In this document: one piece after another, positions 16,134 through 25,225 of the stretch | Layout: every line of letters starts with the position of its first letter | Position numbering within the stretch: position 1 is the stretch's first letter | Origin: Microbacterium sp. zg-B96 | Lineage (GTDB): Bacteria; Actinomycetota; Actinomycetes; Actinomycetales; Microbacteriaceae | Reading direction: 5' to 3' | Assembly: GCF_030246865.1 (NCBI RefSeq) | Contig: NZ_CP126738.1 | Span: 2,914,001 to 2,978,000, forward strand | DNA: 64,000 bases | Translations under genes and position numbers: made by a program | Notes under the pieces: generated by a model | Told to the model about the DNA's origin: nothing | The model's database searches: none | The model's input: only the letters and a program-made list of their open reading frames with translations

Positions 16134-17438
16134 TCAGTTGAGGTCTTCGGTCTCGGCGCGCTCTCCAGCGACGATGTCCGTGAAGATCTGACCGAGTCCC
16201 TCCGCGCGCGTGACGATCATGTCGCCGGGCTGCAGGTACGCACCCGCCTCGTGCGCGTCGCGGACGTAGACCTTCAGGGCGGAGTCGACGATGGAGTCGG
16301 CGTTGGTGCCGAAGCTGGCGACGTATTCCATGAACCCGAGGACCCGCTGGCGCGTGTCGGGGGCGCGATAGATCACGCCCTCCGGCGTCCCGCTCTGAAT
16401 GATGGTGCCCCGGCTGATCACGCCGGGCGCCGCGGTGAGCGGAGTCTGCACACCGTCGCTGTCCCACGTGCGGTCACCGATGGCGAGGGTCTGCTCGATC
16501 AGCGTGACCGGGTCCCACACCATGTCGACGGGGTGGGCGCGCTGGCGCAGGTCGCCGTTGACGAACAGGTCGAGTTCGAGCTCCCGGTAGTAGGTCTGCC
16601 AGTCCGCGGGGATCACGAACAGGTCGCCCGTGCTGAAGAAGCCGGGCTGGCTCTTCGCGTTGGTGAAGCCGGCCGCGTCGGTCAGGTTGTCAGGCTCGAT
16701 CTGGCTGACGAGAAGCTCGCGGTCGGTCCAGTCGTTGGTGAGTAGAAGGCCCATGTACTCGGGGATGCCGGTCTCTGCCGTGATGTCGTTCATCGCCACG
16801 AGGCCGAGTTCGACCTCATAGTCGAGCAGTCCCCCGACGCCGGCGGCCAGCGGCTCGTTCGAATCGGTGATCGCACCCATCTTCGGGAAGAGGTACGGCT
16901 CGTGGATGGTCGTCTCCTCCTGGTGCTCGACGTAGTTCGTTCCGGTGCCGACATGGTGCTTGTGCGTCTCGATGGCCGTGAGTACCGCTGAGGCCGCCAC
17001 GGTCGTCGTGGGCTGCGACGCGTCGGTCGCGATGCCGTGGAGCGTGTCGTATCCGAGAGCGTTGAAGGCTGTGATCGGGTCGGTGTGCGCGGCGCCCGTC
17101 GCGCCGGTGACGACGATCCCGGTGATCTCGCCGCCGGAGTAGTCGGTGACGGCGAGGACGGCGGGGCCGGTGGCCGTGGCCACACGCGCGAAGGTCAGCG
17201 CGATCGCCGGGTCGGCGAGCATGACTTCCTCGGTCGCGCCCGGCTCGATGGTCTCGGAGTGGACGAGAGGGAACTCCGGTGGGATCCAGCGGAGCACGCC
17301 ATAGGAACCGAGGCCCCCGAGGACGAGCCCGGCCGTGGCAATGCCGGCGATCAGGAGGTCTTTGCGGTGGCGACGCCCAAACGAGCCGGGGTTGCCTGTC
17401 CCGCTCACGGGAATGTCGTTCGTCGTCGTACTGGTCAT
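16134..17438 (-). CDS. Membrane-anchored fumarylacetoacetate hydrolase (FAH)-fold protein
   Basis: The 434-residue protein has one N-terminal transmembrane helix ('LLIAGIATAGLVLGGLGSYG', about residues 27-47) and an FAH-like domain. The latter contains 'HEPYLFPKMGAITDSNEPLA', LDYEVELGLV with the metal-binding Glu pair and a terminal 'GDMIVTRAEGLGQIF'. FAH enzymes cleave C-C bonds in acylpyruvates or similar diketo acids and are normally soluble, so a membrane anchor is unusual. The ATG at 17438 follows GGGAG. It lies downstream of the two-component genes, 126 bp from the response regulator stop. The substrate is unknown. Confidence 0.8.
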   Translation of the reverse strand: MTSTTTNDIPVSGTGNPGSFGRRHRKDLLIAGIATAGLVLGGLGSYGVLRWIPPEFPLVHSETIEPGATEEVMLADPAIALTFARVATATGPAVLAVTDYSGGEITGIVVTGATGAAHTDPITAFNALGYDTLHGIATDASQPTTTVAASAVLTAIETHKHHVGTGTNYVEHQEETTIHEPYLFPKMGAITDSNEPLAAGVGGLLDYEVELGLVAMNDITAETGIPEYMGLLLTNDWTDRELLVSQIEPDNLTDAAGFTNAKSQPGFFSTGDLFVIPADWQTYYRELELDLFVNGDLRQRAHPVDMVWDPVTLIEQTLAIGDRTWDSDGVQTPLTAAPGVISRGTIIQSGTPEGVIYRAPDTRQRVLGFMEYVASFGTNADSIVDSALKVYVRDAHEAGAYLQPGDMIVTRAEGLGQIFTDIVAGERAETEDLN

Positions 17439-17564
17439 CGTGCTCTCCCTCGGGTCGTAGCCGCTGCGTGCGACGGTGTCCCGAAGGTAGGACCTGGATG
17501 CCGGATGGGTCTTCACCCGGTGGATGATCTCTCCCCGTACGCGTGTAGGGGTATTCGGCGATCC

Positions 17565-18239
17565 TCAGCCGGGCGCACCGGGCCTTACGAGCCCGGTGTC
17601 GTAGGCGAGCATCACGGCGTGGATACGATCGCGCAGGTGCAGCTTGGACAGGATGCGGCTGACGTGGCTTTTCGCGGTCTGCTCCGCCATGAACAGCTCC
17701 TTGCCGATCTCGGAGTTCGACCGCCCGGTGGCGATCAGCAGGAACACCTCGCGCTCCCGGTCGGTGAGACTGTTGAAGACGGTCGTGGACTGTAGCCCGG
17801 TCGGTTTGCTCGCGACGAAGTCCTCAATGAGTCGGCGCGTCACGCGCGGGGAGAGGAGGGAATCGCCTCTGGCGACGATGTGCACCGCGGATGCAAGCTC
17901 CTGGGCGTCGGCGTCTTTCAACAGGAAGCCGCTCGCGCCGGCCTCCAGCGCGGCGTAGACATACTCGTCGATGTCGAACGTCGTGAGCATGACCACGCGC
18001 GGAATGTTCGCGGGCCCCGCAGGGCGCGTCAACTGACGGGTTGCGTCGATTCCATTCATCTTCGGCATGCGCACGTCCATGAGCACGACGTCGGGATGAA
18101 GCACGCGGTTCCGCGCGAGCGCTTCCTCGCCGTCGCTGGCCTCGCCCACGACGGCGATGCCGTCCGCCGCGCCGAGGATGGCGGACATCCCCGCCCGGTA
18201 CATCGGCTGGTCATCCACGATGAGCACTCGGACGGTCAT
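17565..18239 (-). CDS. NarL/LuxR-family response regulator
   Basis: The 224-residue protein has a receiver domain (1-120) with the acidic pair at 9-10, phospho-acceptor Asp55 in LMDVRMP and the conserved Lys in 'GFLLKDAD'. A LuxR-type helix-turn-helix follows ('LTDREREVFLLIATGRSNSE', then IGKELFMAEQTAKSHVSRIL). It is the partner of the histidine kinase, with which it overlaps by 4 bp (ATGA). The target genes are unknown; the adjacent FAH-fold gene is a candidate. Confidence 0.93.
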   Translation of the reverse strand: MTVRVLIVDDQPMYRAGMSAILGAADGIAVVGEASDGEEALARNRVLHPDVVLMDVRMPKMNGIDATRQLTRPAGPANIPRVVMLTTFDIDEYVYAALEAGASGFLLKDADAQELASAVHIVARGDSLLSPRVTRRLIEDFVASKPTGLQSTTVFNSLTDREREVFLLIATGRSNSEIGKELFMAEQTAKSHVSRILSKLHLRDRIHAVMLAYDTGLVRPGAPG

Positions 18240-19483
18240 GGCGCCTCCAGTCGGCTTTCGATCGCGGCGGGCAGGGCGGCATCCACCAGGTAGCCGCCGT
18301 CAGGCGTAGGCCCGGTCGACAGGTGTCCTCCTAAGAGGCTCACGCGTTCTCGCATTCCGCGCAATCCCTCGCCGCCACGGTCGACGATCGGCCCTCCTGG
18401 CGCCGCGCCGGTCGCGTGGCCGGATCTGGCGTTGCGCACCACGATGAGCACCGATTCCTCGTCGACGCTCACTCTCACCGTCGTCGGAGCGCCCGCAGCA
18501 TGTCGCACGATATTGCTGAGGGCTTCTTGAACGATGCGGTATGCGGTCAGCTGCACGAGGGAGCTGCTTGAATAAGCGCGGGGATCGATGACGAGCTCGA
18601 CATCGGTTCCGGCGCGCGACGCAGACTGCGTGAGCTCCGACAACTCGGTGAGCTGGGGTTGCGGCAGCAGATCAGCATCGTCGTCGCCTGAGCGGAGAGC
18701 GCCCAGCAGCTGCCTCATCTCGGACAACGCAGCGCGCGCGGAGCGGGCGATGTCGGAGAACTCCTCCTCGATGGCAGCCGGCGCGGCGTCGCGGAGGCGG
18801 AAGGGTGCGGAGATCGCCTGCATATGGATGATCGACATGCTGTGGGCGACGACGTCGTGCAGTTCGCGCGCGATGCGCGCGCGTTCCTCGACATACAGGC
18901 GCTGCGCTTGCTCGAGTTCGATATCCCGGCGCGCTCTGGCGAGATCGCTGCGAATGCGTGCCCTCTGGCCAACTGCGATCGCCGCAGCCAGGACGGTGAC
19001 CGTATAGCTGCTGTAGATGATGAGATTGGCACCCCACTGATCGGGTGAGGCGTACTGCGTGGGGGAGGCGGCGATCACCGCGACGAGCACGACGATGCTC
19101 ACCCACCACACGGTCAGCGACACGATCCAACGTTCGCGGATGCCGACAAGAAGGATCAGGGCGCCCAACGAGATCAGTCCGGTGACGGGTAGCGGCCACG
19201 GCTGTTCGGGAACGCCGCGCGTCGCAAGGGCGAGCGCGACGATGGCGGCCAGCTGCGCCGCGGTTCCGACGAGCGGCCGGAAGATTGTGAGGATCAACGA
19301 GCCGGACTGAGCGGTGCAGATGGCGAAGGCCGCCAGAAGGGGAACGTCGTAGACCGCGGTCGTCACCGGAACCGCAGCGGTGAACAGCGCCGCGCAGAAT
19401 GCGGCGACTGTGCACCAGGCCCAGAACGGCAGTTCCACATTCGATCGATGGCCGACGGCTCTCGTGTTCGTCGCGCTTGTCAC
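18236..19483 (-). CDS. Two-component sensor histidine kinase (HisKA_3, NarL-partner type)
   Basis: This 415-residue kinase has an N-terminal region of six hydrophobic helices (about 20-175), a short coiled coil (180-205), the dimerisation/phosphorylation motif ARELHDVVAHSMSIIHMQA with His209, and a HATPase_c domain with 'AYRIVQEALSNIVRHA' (N box) and 'GGEGLRGMRERVSLLGGHL' (G box). The architecture is the DesK/NarX-like group that partners LuxR-type regulators. The GTG at 19483 follows GGAGAGG. The signal is unknown; there is no extracellular sensing domain of any size. Confidence 0.93.
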   Translation of the reverse strand: MTSATNTRAVGHRSNVELPFWAWCTVAAFCAALFTAAVPVTTAVYDVPLLAAFAICTAQSGSLILTIFRPLVGTAAQLAAIVALALATRGVPEQPWPLPVTGLISLGALILLVGIRERWIVSLTVWWVSIVVLVAVIAASPTQYASPDQWGANLIIYSSYTVTVLAAAIAVGQRARIRSDLARARRDIELEQAQRLYVEERARIARELHDVVAHSMSIIHMQAISAPFRLRDAAPAAIEEEFSDIARSARAALSEMRQLLGALRSGDDDADLLPQPQLTELSELTQSASRAGTDVELVIDPRAYSSSSLVQLTAYRIVQEALSNIVRHAAGAPTTVRVSVDEESVLIVVRNARSGHATGAAPGGPIVDRGGEGLRGMRERVSLLGGHLSTGPTPDGGYLVDAALPAAIESRLEAP

Positions 19484-19600
19484 GATCGCCCTCTCCGGCC
19501 GGGCTGAGCGGCCTTCGTCAGTACGCTACGGCTGATCTCGTACCACGTCATCACCCGATCGTGGGTGCCGGTCCCATACCGCCGTATGGCCAGGCACTGG

Positions 19601-19813
19601 TCACGGACCTACCGCGCGAACCGGCTGAAGCGGGACACCGGGGCGGCGCTGGCGCCGACTGGCTCGAACCCAGACATCCCGGCACCAACGACCCATGCCG
19701 ACCGCAAGCGCGATGACGGCGTAGACGAGGACGAGGAACCCTGCGGCGAGGTGGAACAGCGCGAGGGCGAGGACTGCCAGCATGAGCCGGGGAATGGAGA
19801 GGAGGATTTGCAT
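19601..19813 (-). CDS. Small membrane protein
   Basis: The 70-residue frame has one long or two short hydrophobic helices (MLAVLALALFHLAAGFLVLV) and an Arg-rich C-terminus. The ATG at 19813 follows AGG at a good distance. It is only 65 bp beyond the stop of the next upstream membrane protein, so they may be co-transcribed. I do not recognise a family; the coding status is likely but not certain. Confidence 0.5.
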   Translation of the reverse strand: MQILLSIPRLMLAVLALALFHLAAGFLVLVYAVIALAVGMGRWCRDVWVRASRRQRRPGVPLQPVRAVGP

Positions 19814-19877
19814 TTCTATGGCCTTTCGGGATTCGTTGCGAGCCACTCACGGCCAGAACCGCAGGCGGAATGGTGGA

Positions 19878-20426
19878 TCAGTGGAGGAAGGTCTCAGCGG
19901 CGATGATGCCGGCGCCGAAGCCCGCGGTCGTCACCGCCGCGAACAGCGAACGCCGCAGCGAACCACGTCGGTTCCGCAGTGACAGGAAGCCGACGACGGC
20001 GAGGGTGACAAGGCCGATGGTGAGGCTCGCGGCGTATGCCATCGGCGAGGGCAGCACCCCGGTCACTGCCAGTATCAGGGGGACGGCGGGAGCGATGCAC
20101 GCCTCAAGAAGCGGAGTGTGACGCTTCATCTCATGCCACACCAGCGTGATGCCGGTCGGCACGGTGGCCTGGGGGGTGTGCTGGTCGGCGAGGACTGCCG
20201 AGTAGACGTGTGCGCACCAGAAGAGGAGGACGGCGCCTGCGGAGTAGATGAGCATCTGCCACGCGGGGTAATCAGCGACGAACGTCGCGCCCACGACCGC
20301 TACGAACAGCACAAGGCCGTGGACGGCGTAAGCGAGAGCCTCCGGGCCGATGGCCCGAGCCGCCCGCAGAGGGCTCAGGAGCCGTGTCGACGCATCGAGG
20401 CGTATCGATGCTGGCGTGTCGGTCAT
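19878..20426 (-). CDS. Hypothetical four- or five-helix membrane protein
   Basis: The 182-residue protein has hydrophobic segments 'ALAYAVHGLVLFVAVVGATF', 'WQMLIYSAGAVLLFWCAHVY', 'ACIAPAVPLILAVTGVLP' and 'AASLTIGLVTLAVVGFLSL'. The pattern HxxVYSAVLADQHTP between helices two and three is distinctive, but I do not recognise it. The ATG at 20426 with AAAGGA eight bases upstream is the best start; the in-frame ATG at 20435 overlaps that ribosome site. It is divergent from the DUF4342 gene. Confidence 0.65.
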   Translation of the reverse strand: MTDTPASIRLDASTRLLSPLRAARAIGPEALAYAVHGLVLFVAVVGATFVADYPAWQMLIYSAGAVLLFWCAHVYSAVLADQHTPQATVPTGITLVWHEMKRHTPLLEACIAPAVPLILAVTGVLPSPMAYAASLTIGLVTLAVVGFLSLRNRRGSLRRSLFAAVTTAGFGAGIIAAETFLH

Positions 20427-20642
20427 GATTGTCATCCTTTGAGTCCGTTGCGGTCGTTGCCCTGCGTGATCTCGAGAAGATAGGGCCACGCGCGCGCAGT
20501 GCACGTCCCCCCTCGGTACTGACGAGGGGCATACTGCGGACCACGCTGATCGACCCCACGGGTGGAGGCGCGGGTGCGGTGCGGATGCTTAGTGTCCTGA
20601 CACGGCCGGATGAGCCGGTCGAAGAAAGAAGGGAACACTCTC
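20427..20642. other. Divergent intergenic region with two small palindromes
   Basis: CCCCTCG-N7-CGAGGGG (20507-20527) and GTGTC-CT-GACAC (20592-20603) are perfect inverted repeats between the divergent membrane protein and DUF4342 genes. They could be operators. No clear promoter hexamers were found. Confidence 0.4.
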
Positions 20643-20927
20643 ATGAGCGAGAACAGTCACAACCAGTACGAGGAGTTCGAAGTCGAGGCCGAGGATGCGG
20701 TCCGCCGCGTCCGCGAGATCGTCCGCGAGGGCAACGTCAGCCGCCTCTTCGTCAAGCGCGACACCGGGGAGACCATCCTCGAAGTGCCGCTCACGGCCGG
20801 TGTCGCTGTGGCCACGGTCGGCCTCTTCCTGGCTCCGGTCCTCGTGGCCATCGGTGCGGTCACTGCCCTCGTGACCCGCGTCACGATCGGTGTCGAGCGT
20901 CGAGTCCCCACGGAGACCGTGGCTTGA
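20643..20927 (+). CDS. DUF4342 domain-containing small membrane protein
   Basis: The 94-residue protein has a polar N-terminal half, EDAVRRVREIVREGNVSRLF, followed by 'VKRDTGETILEVPLTAGVAV' and one transmembrane helix, 'AVATVGLFLAPVLVAIGAVT'. This is the usual layout of DUF4342 proteins, whose function is unknown. The ATG at 20643 is preceded by GAAGGGA; an ATG at 20610 is an in-frame alternative. A terminator follows within 25 bp. Confidence 0.75.
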   Translation: MSENSHNQYEEFEVEAEDAVRRVREIVREGNVSRLFVKRDTGETILEVPLTAGVAVATVGLFLAPVLVAIGAVTALVTRVTIGVERRVPTETVA

Positions 20928-20949
20928 CGCGCCAGCACGGATACGAAAA

Positions 20950-20983
20950 GAAGCCCGGACCCACAAGGGATCCGGGCTTCTTT
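20950..20983 (+). terminator. Intrinsic terminator after the DUF4342 gene
   Basis: GAAGCCCGGA (20950-20959) pairs perfectly with TCCGGGCTTC (20971-20980), with an 11-base loop and a following TTT. Confidence 0.85.
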
Positions 20984-21132
20984 GTCCTCGTTCCAGTCCC
21001 TCCGGCGACCGCGATGACGGACCGGGCTCCGGCCCGGAAGGCCGCGAACCGAACGCTAGACCGAGCCACGCCGCCTGCGACCGGACTCAGATCCTTCGCG
21101 AGACCAGGGTTGAGGTCGTACAAGTTGCCTTG

Positions 21133-22068
21133 TCACCCGGCGTCAGGTCTGAGTGCTGTTATCGCAGCCCTTGCTGCGGCGGCGATGAGCGCATCGTCTC
21201 GTTCTGCGTCGGCTGAGCTCTTGCTTGAGAGCACGGTCAGCACGATAGGAGAGCCGGTGTCGGGCCAGAGGATGGCGATGTCGTTGCGCGTTCCGTACCC
21301 GCCGGATCCGGTCTTGTCGCCGACCACCCATCCGTCGGGGGCGCCCGCTCGGATGAGGTTGTCGCCGGTGGTATTGCCGATGAGGAGCTCAGTGAAGAAA
21401 TCTCTCCGCTCCGGTGTGAGAGTGCTTCCGAACGCGATCTCCGCCAGGCTTGCCGCCAAGGCCCGTGGCGTACTGGTGTCTCGCATGTCGCCGGGCGTGG
21501 CCTCGTTGAGCTCCGGTTCCATCCGCTCCGGGGCGGTGGTGGTATCGCCGATGCTCTCGAGATAACCACTCAGCCCGCTGGGCCCGCCAAGGCGGTCGAA
21601 CATCAGATTGGCGGCGGTATTGTCGCTGTGCTGGATCGCGGCCGCCATGACCTCTCGCAAAGGCATGCCCGTGTCGATGTGCTGCTCGGTTATCGGCGAG
21701 TGCGCCACCAGCTGGTTTGCCGTGTAGGTGACGATCTCGCTCAGCTCGGACTCGCTCGCCTGCGCGAGGATTGCACCACCGAGAAGCGCCTTGGATGTCG
21801 ACGCATAGGCGAACCGTTCGTCCGGGCGGTAGGCGACGGCCTCACCGGTGCCGGTGTCCATTGCGTAGACACCCAGTCGCGCGTCGAAATCGCGCTCGAG
21901 TCGCATGAAGTGGTCGTCGGCGACGACGCGCGGCGTGGGGGTGGATGCCACAGTTGGCGTCGATGAGGACGATGGGTGGGACGTGCCCGTCGCGCCACAT
22001 CCACTTATCACCGCGATAACGACTGCCGCACTGGCGACAACGGACACCGCCCGTCGTTGTGGCCTCAC
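21133..22068 (-). CDS. bla: Class A beta-lactamase, lipoprotein, copy 2
   Basis: The 311-residue protein has the same motifs as copy 1 at 14426: STSK, SDN (preceded by His instead of Tyr), EPELN and KTG, plus a lipobox-like ISGC. About 15 substitutions separate the two, clustered in the linker and in the region '[13 protein letters not shown]'. The C-terminus is a few residues shorter. The GTG at 22068 aligns with the ATG of copy 1 and follows GGAGAAAG; ATG codons at 22107 and 22158 are alternatives. Both copies point the same way, 6.7 kb apart. Confidence 0.92.
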   Translation of the reverse strand: MRPQRRAVSVVASAAVVIAVISGCGATGTSHPSSSSTPTVASTPTPRVVADDHFMRLERDFDARLGVYAMDTGTGEAVAYRPDERFAYASTSKALLGGAILAQASESELSEIVTYTANQLVAHSPITEQHIDTGMPLREVMAAAIQHSDNTAANLMFDRLGGPSGLSGYLESIGDTTTAPERMEPELNEATPGDMRDTSTPRALAASLAEIAFGSTLTPERRDFFTELLIGNTTGDNLIRAGAPDGWVVGDKTGSGGYGTRNDIAILWPDTGSPIVLTVLSSKSSADAERDDALIAAAARAAITALRPDAG

Positions 22069-22168
22069 GCCCGCTTTCTCCCGCACTCTGTCGTCTCGTG
22101 GGTGCATTGGGAGCCTTCTCCGCCGGATTACGTCGTCCGTACGCGAACGGGATTCCATGAGACACCTA

Positions 22169-22207
22169 TGGCCCGCGATCCCGGTGTTTACAGGGGATCT
22201 CGGGCCA
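22169..22207 (-). terminator. Hairpin downstream of tRNA-Ser(GCT)
   Basis: TGGCCCGCGATCCC (22169-22182) and GGGATCTCGGGCCA (22194-22207) form a 14-bp stem with one mismatch, six bases beyond the tRNA 3' end on the minus strand. There is no U-tract, as is common for terminators in high-GC bacteria. Confidence 0.65.
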
Positions 22208-22212
22208 TCACG

Positions 22213-22304
22213 TGGCGGAGACGGAGGGATTTGAACCCTCGGTCCCCATAAGGGGACTCCACCTTAGCAGGGTGGTGCACTAGGCCGGACTATGCGACGT
22301 CTCC
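22213..22304 (-). tRNA. tRNA-Ser (anticodon GCT)
   Basis: On the minus strand, acceptor GGAGACG pairs with CGTCTCC, followed by G and an encoded CCA. The anticodon loop is CTGCTAA with anticodon GCT, there is a long serine-type variable arm (GGTGGAGTCCCCTTATGGGG) and the T-loop is TTCAAAT. It reads AGC/AGU codons. Confidence 0.95.
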
Positions 22305-22376
22305 AGGCATCCGACCGCAAAACGGCGGGTGCGCTCAGCCATCATAACCTGGTCGCGGACCCGCGAACGAACGCGG

Positions 22377-23657
22377 TCACCCGCCGACGTTACCCACGGA
22401 GCACGTCTCCTGCGCAGCGGTCGACCCGGTGATGGATCGCGGCAGCAGCACGGTGCCCTCCGGGACCACCGGCGCTTCCGCCACGGGGGTCTCCCCGGCG
22501 GGGGTCTCGGCCCCGGCCGACGGCTCGGCGCCGGGCGGCTCCACGACGACCACGGCGTCGTTCATGCCTGCTTCACCGCTGAGCTGCAGCGGCTGGTTCG
22601 CCAGGATCGCCTCCCACATCTGCTCGGCCGCGTTGTAGTCGGGAACCACCTTGTCGACGTCAGCAGGGTCGCCGTACGTGGGGTACTGCAGGAAGGTGAT
22701 GTCGTCGAACGGCACGTCCTTCGCGGCCAGCGCGATCTGCACCAGTCGCAGCGGGTTGGTCAGCGAATCGCTCGGCGTCACGTTCTTCACCGCGGTGCCC
22801 GCGAGCGCGCCCAGCGTGCCGTAATCACTGAGCACCTCGTCGCTGACCAGCTTGCGCACCAGACGCGACATGTACTGCTGCTGGTTGCTGATGCGGGCGA
22901 GATCCGAGCCGTCGCCGACGCCGTGCCGGGTGCGAAGGAACTGCAGCGCATCGTAGCCCGAGACGGTGCGCGTGCCCTCCGGCCAGTCGATGCCGGTGTG
23001 ACGATCGCGGATGCCGCCGGCGATGCACACCTCGACCCCGCCGATCGCGTCGGTGATGTTGATGACGTTGCCGAAGCTCACCTTCGCGGCATACGGCACG
23101 CTCATCCCGCTCAGCTTCGACAGCGTACTCACGACGCACCCGAGGCCGCCGTACGAATATGCCGAGTTCAGCGGCTGCTTGCTCATCGCCGACGTCTGCG
23201 AGCCGTCCTCCTGCGTGCACGACGGGATCGGCACCATCAGGTCACGGGGGAATGACACCACCGTCACCCGGCGCGGGGCATCGGAGATGTGTACGAGCAG
23301 GTTCACGTCGTTGAGCTGCCCGCTGGCATCGGGCCCTTTGCAGCGGCCGCCGAACGAGCCGGCAATCTCGTCCTCGCACTCGTCGGTGCCGGCGACGACC
23401 ATCGTGATCGGCCCCTCGAGGGCTCCGAGGCTCGGGGGCTCGGCGGGGGCATCCTCGAGCACGACGGCGTTCTCGGCGAAGTCCGACACCAGCCCCACGG
23501 TGGCGTAGCCGGCGACACTGACCCCCGAGACCAGCACGACGGCGACGATGACTCCGAAGACGGTCAGCAATTGCAGCAGCGGATTCGGTGAACGCAATAC
23601 CCCATGTCGGGCGACGGGAAGCCGTCGCCCCTTGGCTGGGGCATTGCGTGGAGTCAT
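22377..23657 (-). CDS. LytR-CpsA-Psr (LCP) family cell-wall ligase, second of pair
   Basis: The 426-residue protein has a cytoplasmic N-terminus, one membrane helix ('LLTVFGVIVAVVLVSGVSVA', about 28-50) and an extracellular LCP domain. Family Arg/Asp residues are seen in 'RVTVVSFPRDLMVPIP' and 'LQFLRTRHGVGDGSDLARIS', then NQQQYMSRLVRKLVSDEVLS. LCP enzymes transfer undecaprenyl-phosphate-linked glycopolymers to peptidoglycan. A Pro/Glu-rich tail follows the domain. It overlaps the preceding LCP gene by 4 bp (ATGA). The two are paralogues, roughly half identical. Confidence 0.92.
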   Translation of the reverse strand: MTPRNAPAKGRRLPVARHGVLRSPNPLLQLLTVFGVIVAVVLVSGVSVAGYATVGLVSDFAENAVVLEDAPAEPPSLGALEGPITMVVAGTDECEDEIAGSFGGRCKGPDASGQLNDVNLLVHISDAPRRVTVVSFPRDLMVPIPSCTQEDGSQTSAMSKQPLNSAYSYGGLGCVVSTLSKLSGMSVPYAAKVSFGNVINITDAIGGVEVCIAGGIRDRHTGIDWPEGTRTVSGYDALQFLRTRHGVGDGSDLARISNQQQYMSRLVRKLVSDEVLSDYGTLGALAGTAVKNVTPSDSLTNPLRLVQIALAAKDVPFDDITFLQYPTYGDPADVDKVVPDYNAAEQMWEAILANQPLQLSGEAGMNDAVVVVEPPGAEPSAGAETPAGETPVAEAPVVPEGTVLLPRSITGSTAAQETCSVGNVGG

Positions 23658-24964
23658 TGGCTCACATTCCCGTTCGTACAGGTCTCCTGCGCGGCCGTCT
23701 GTCCCGCGATGGACGAAGGAAGGGTAACACCCGGCGCAGGCGTCTCCGACGGCGCGGCGGTCTCGCCCGGTGCCGGGGCCGCCTCGGTGGGCGCGGGCGC
23801 TGCGGGCGTTTCCGGCTCCACGACGACCACGCCGTCGCCCTGACTGGTCTCACCGCTGATGATCAGCGGCTGGTTGGCTTCGAGCGCCGCCCACAGCTGA
23901 TCGGCGGCGTCGTAGTCGGGTACGACCTTGTTCGGGTCGTCGGGGTCTTCCAGTACGGGGTACTGCAGGAACACGATCTCTTCGAACGGCACGTTCTTGA
24001 CCGCCAGCGCGATCTGCATGAGCGTGACCGGGTTGGTGAGGGTCTTGCTCGGGGTCACGTTCTCCACGGCGGTGGATGCCAGTGAGTACAGCGTGGCCGG
24101 GTTGGAGAGCACTTCGTCGCTGACGAGCTTGCGCGCCAGCCGCGACATGTACTGCTGCTGGTTGGAGATGCGGCCGAGGTCTCCGCCGTTGCCGACGCCG
24201 TACCGGGTGCGCAGGAACTGCAACGCTTCCACGCCCGCGATGGTGCGGTTGCCGGCCTCCCAGTCGATTCCGGTGTGCGGGTCCTTGATGCCGTTCTCGA
24301 TGCACACCTCGACCCCGCCGATGGCGTTGGTGATCTCGATCACGCCACCCCAGGTGATCTTCGCAGCGAACGGGATCTCCTGCCCGGAGAGCTCCGAGAT
24401 CGTCGAGACGACGCAGGCCAGGCCTGCTTCACCCCCGTTGGAATAGGCGGAGTTCAGCGGCTGCTTGCGCATCGCCGGGGTCTCGTTGCCACCGGGGTCG
24501 GTGCAGGCGGGGATCGGGACCATCAGGTCACGCGGGAACGACACCACCGTCACACGGCGCGGGTTGTCCGAGATGTGCACGAGCATGTTGACGTCGTTCA
24601 GCTCGCCCGTCGCGTCGCTGCCGGTGCAACGGTCGCCGAAGTAGGCGGCGTACTCGGGCTCGCAGGCATCCGTGCCGGCGAGGAACAGGTTGACGCCGCC
24701 TTCGATCTCGCCGATGTCGGGCGGGACTGCCTCTTGGCCCTCGAGGTCCACTGAGCCGTCGGCAAAGCTGGATGCCAGGTTGAACGCGGCGTATGCCGCC
24801 ACGCTCACCCCGGACACCAGCACCACGGCCAAGCCGATCGCGAGGAACTTCATCAGCTGGACCCAGGGGCCGGGCGTGCGCTGCGTGCCGTGCCGTGCGA
24901 GCGGACGCCGACCGGCGCGGTCGGCACCTGTCGGCGCGCCGCTGCGGTCGGGGGTGGCGCTCAC
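23654..24964 (-). CDS. LytR-CpsA-Psr (LCP) family cell-wall ligase, first of pair
   Basis: The 436-residue paralogue of the downstream gene has the same plan: basic cytoplasmic N-terminus, one membrane helix ('FLAIGLAVVLVSGVSVAAYA', about 38-60), LCP domain with 'VSFPRDLMVPIPAC' and LRTRYGVGNGGDLGRISNQQ, and a tail rich in Ala/Pro/Glu. It has two extracellular Cys pairs, as does its neighbour. The GTG at 24964 follows GAGAGGA. The pair sits between two tRNA-Ser genes. Confidence 0.92.
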   Translation of the reverse strand: MSATPDRSGAPTGADRAGRRPLARHGTQRTPGPWVQLMKFLAIGLAVVLVSGVSVAAYAAFNLASSFADGSVDLEGQEAVPPDIGEIEGGVNLFLAGTDACEPEYAAYFGDRCTGSDATGELNDVNMLVHISDNPRRVTVVSFPRDLMVPIPACTDPGGNETPAMRKQPLNSAYSNGGEAGLACVVSTISELSGQEIPFAAKITWGGVIEITNAIGGVEVCIENGIKDPHTGIDWEAGNRTIAGVEALQFLRTRYGVGNGGDLGRISNQQQYMSRLARKLVSDEVLSNPATLYSLASTAVENVTPSKTLTNPVTLMQIALAVKNVPFEEIVFLQYPVLEDPDDPNKVVPDYDAADQLWAALEANQPLIISGETSQGDGVVVVEPETPAAPAPTEAAPAPGETAAPSETPAPGVTLPSSIAGQTAAQETCTNGNVSQ

Positions 24965-25013
24965 ACGGGTCCTCTCGGGTGGGGCAGACCATGCCCGTCA
25001 CACCCGAGTGGCG

Positions 25014-25101
25014 TGGCGGAGGGTGTGGGATTCGAACCCACGGGACATTGCTGCCCACTGGTTTTCAAGACCAGGTCCATCGGCCGCTCGGACAACCCTC
25101 C
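25014..25101 (-). tRNA. tRNA-Ser (anticodon TGA)
   Basis: On the minus strand, acceptor GGAGGGT pairs with ACCCTCC, followed by G and an encoded CCA. The anticodon loop is CTTGAAA with anticodon TGA, the T-loop is TTCGAAT and the variable arm is of the long serine type. It reads UCN codons. Confidence 0.95.
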
Positions 25102-25225
25102 CGGCGAATGCCCTGCGGCATCCGTCGAACAGGCCCCGAGTCTAGTCGACGGCACCGTCTCCCATTCTCCCGGGGGCGGCTGTACAGGCGCTGAATGACC
25201 CGCGGAGGCCGATCCGCGCGTGCCG

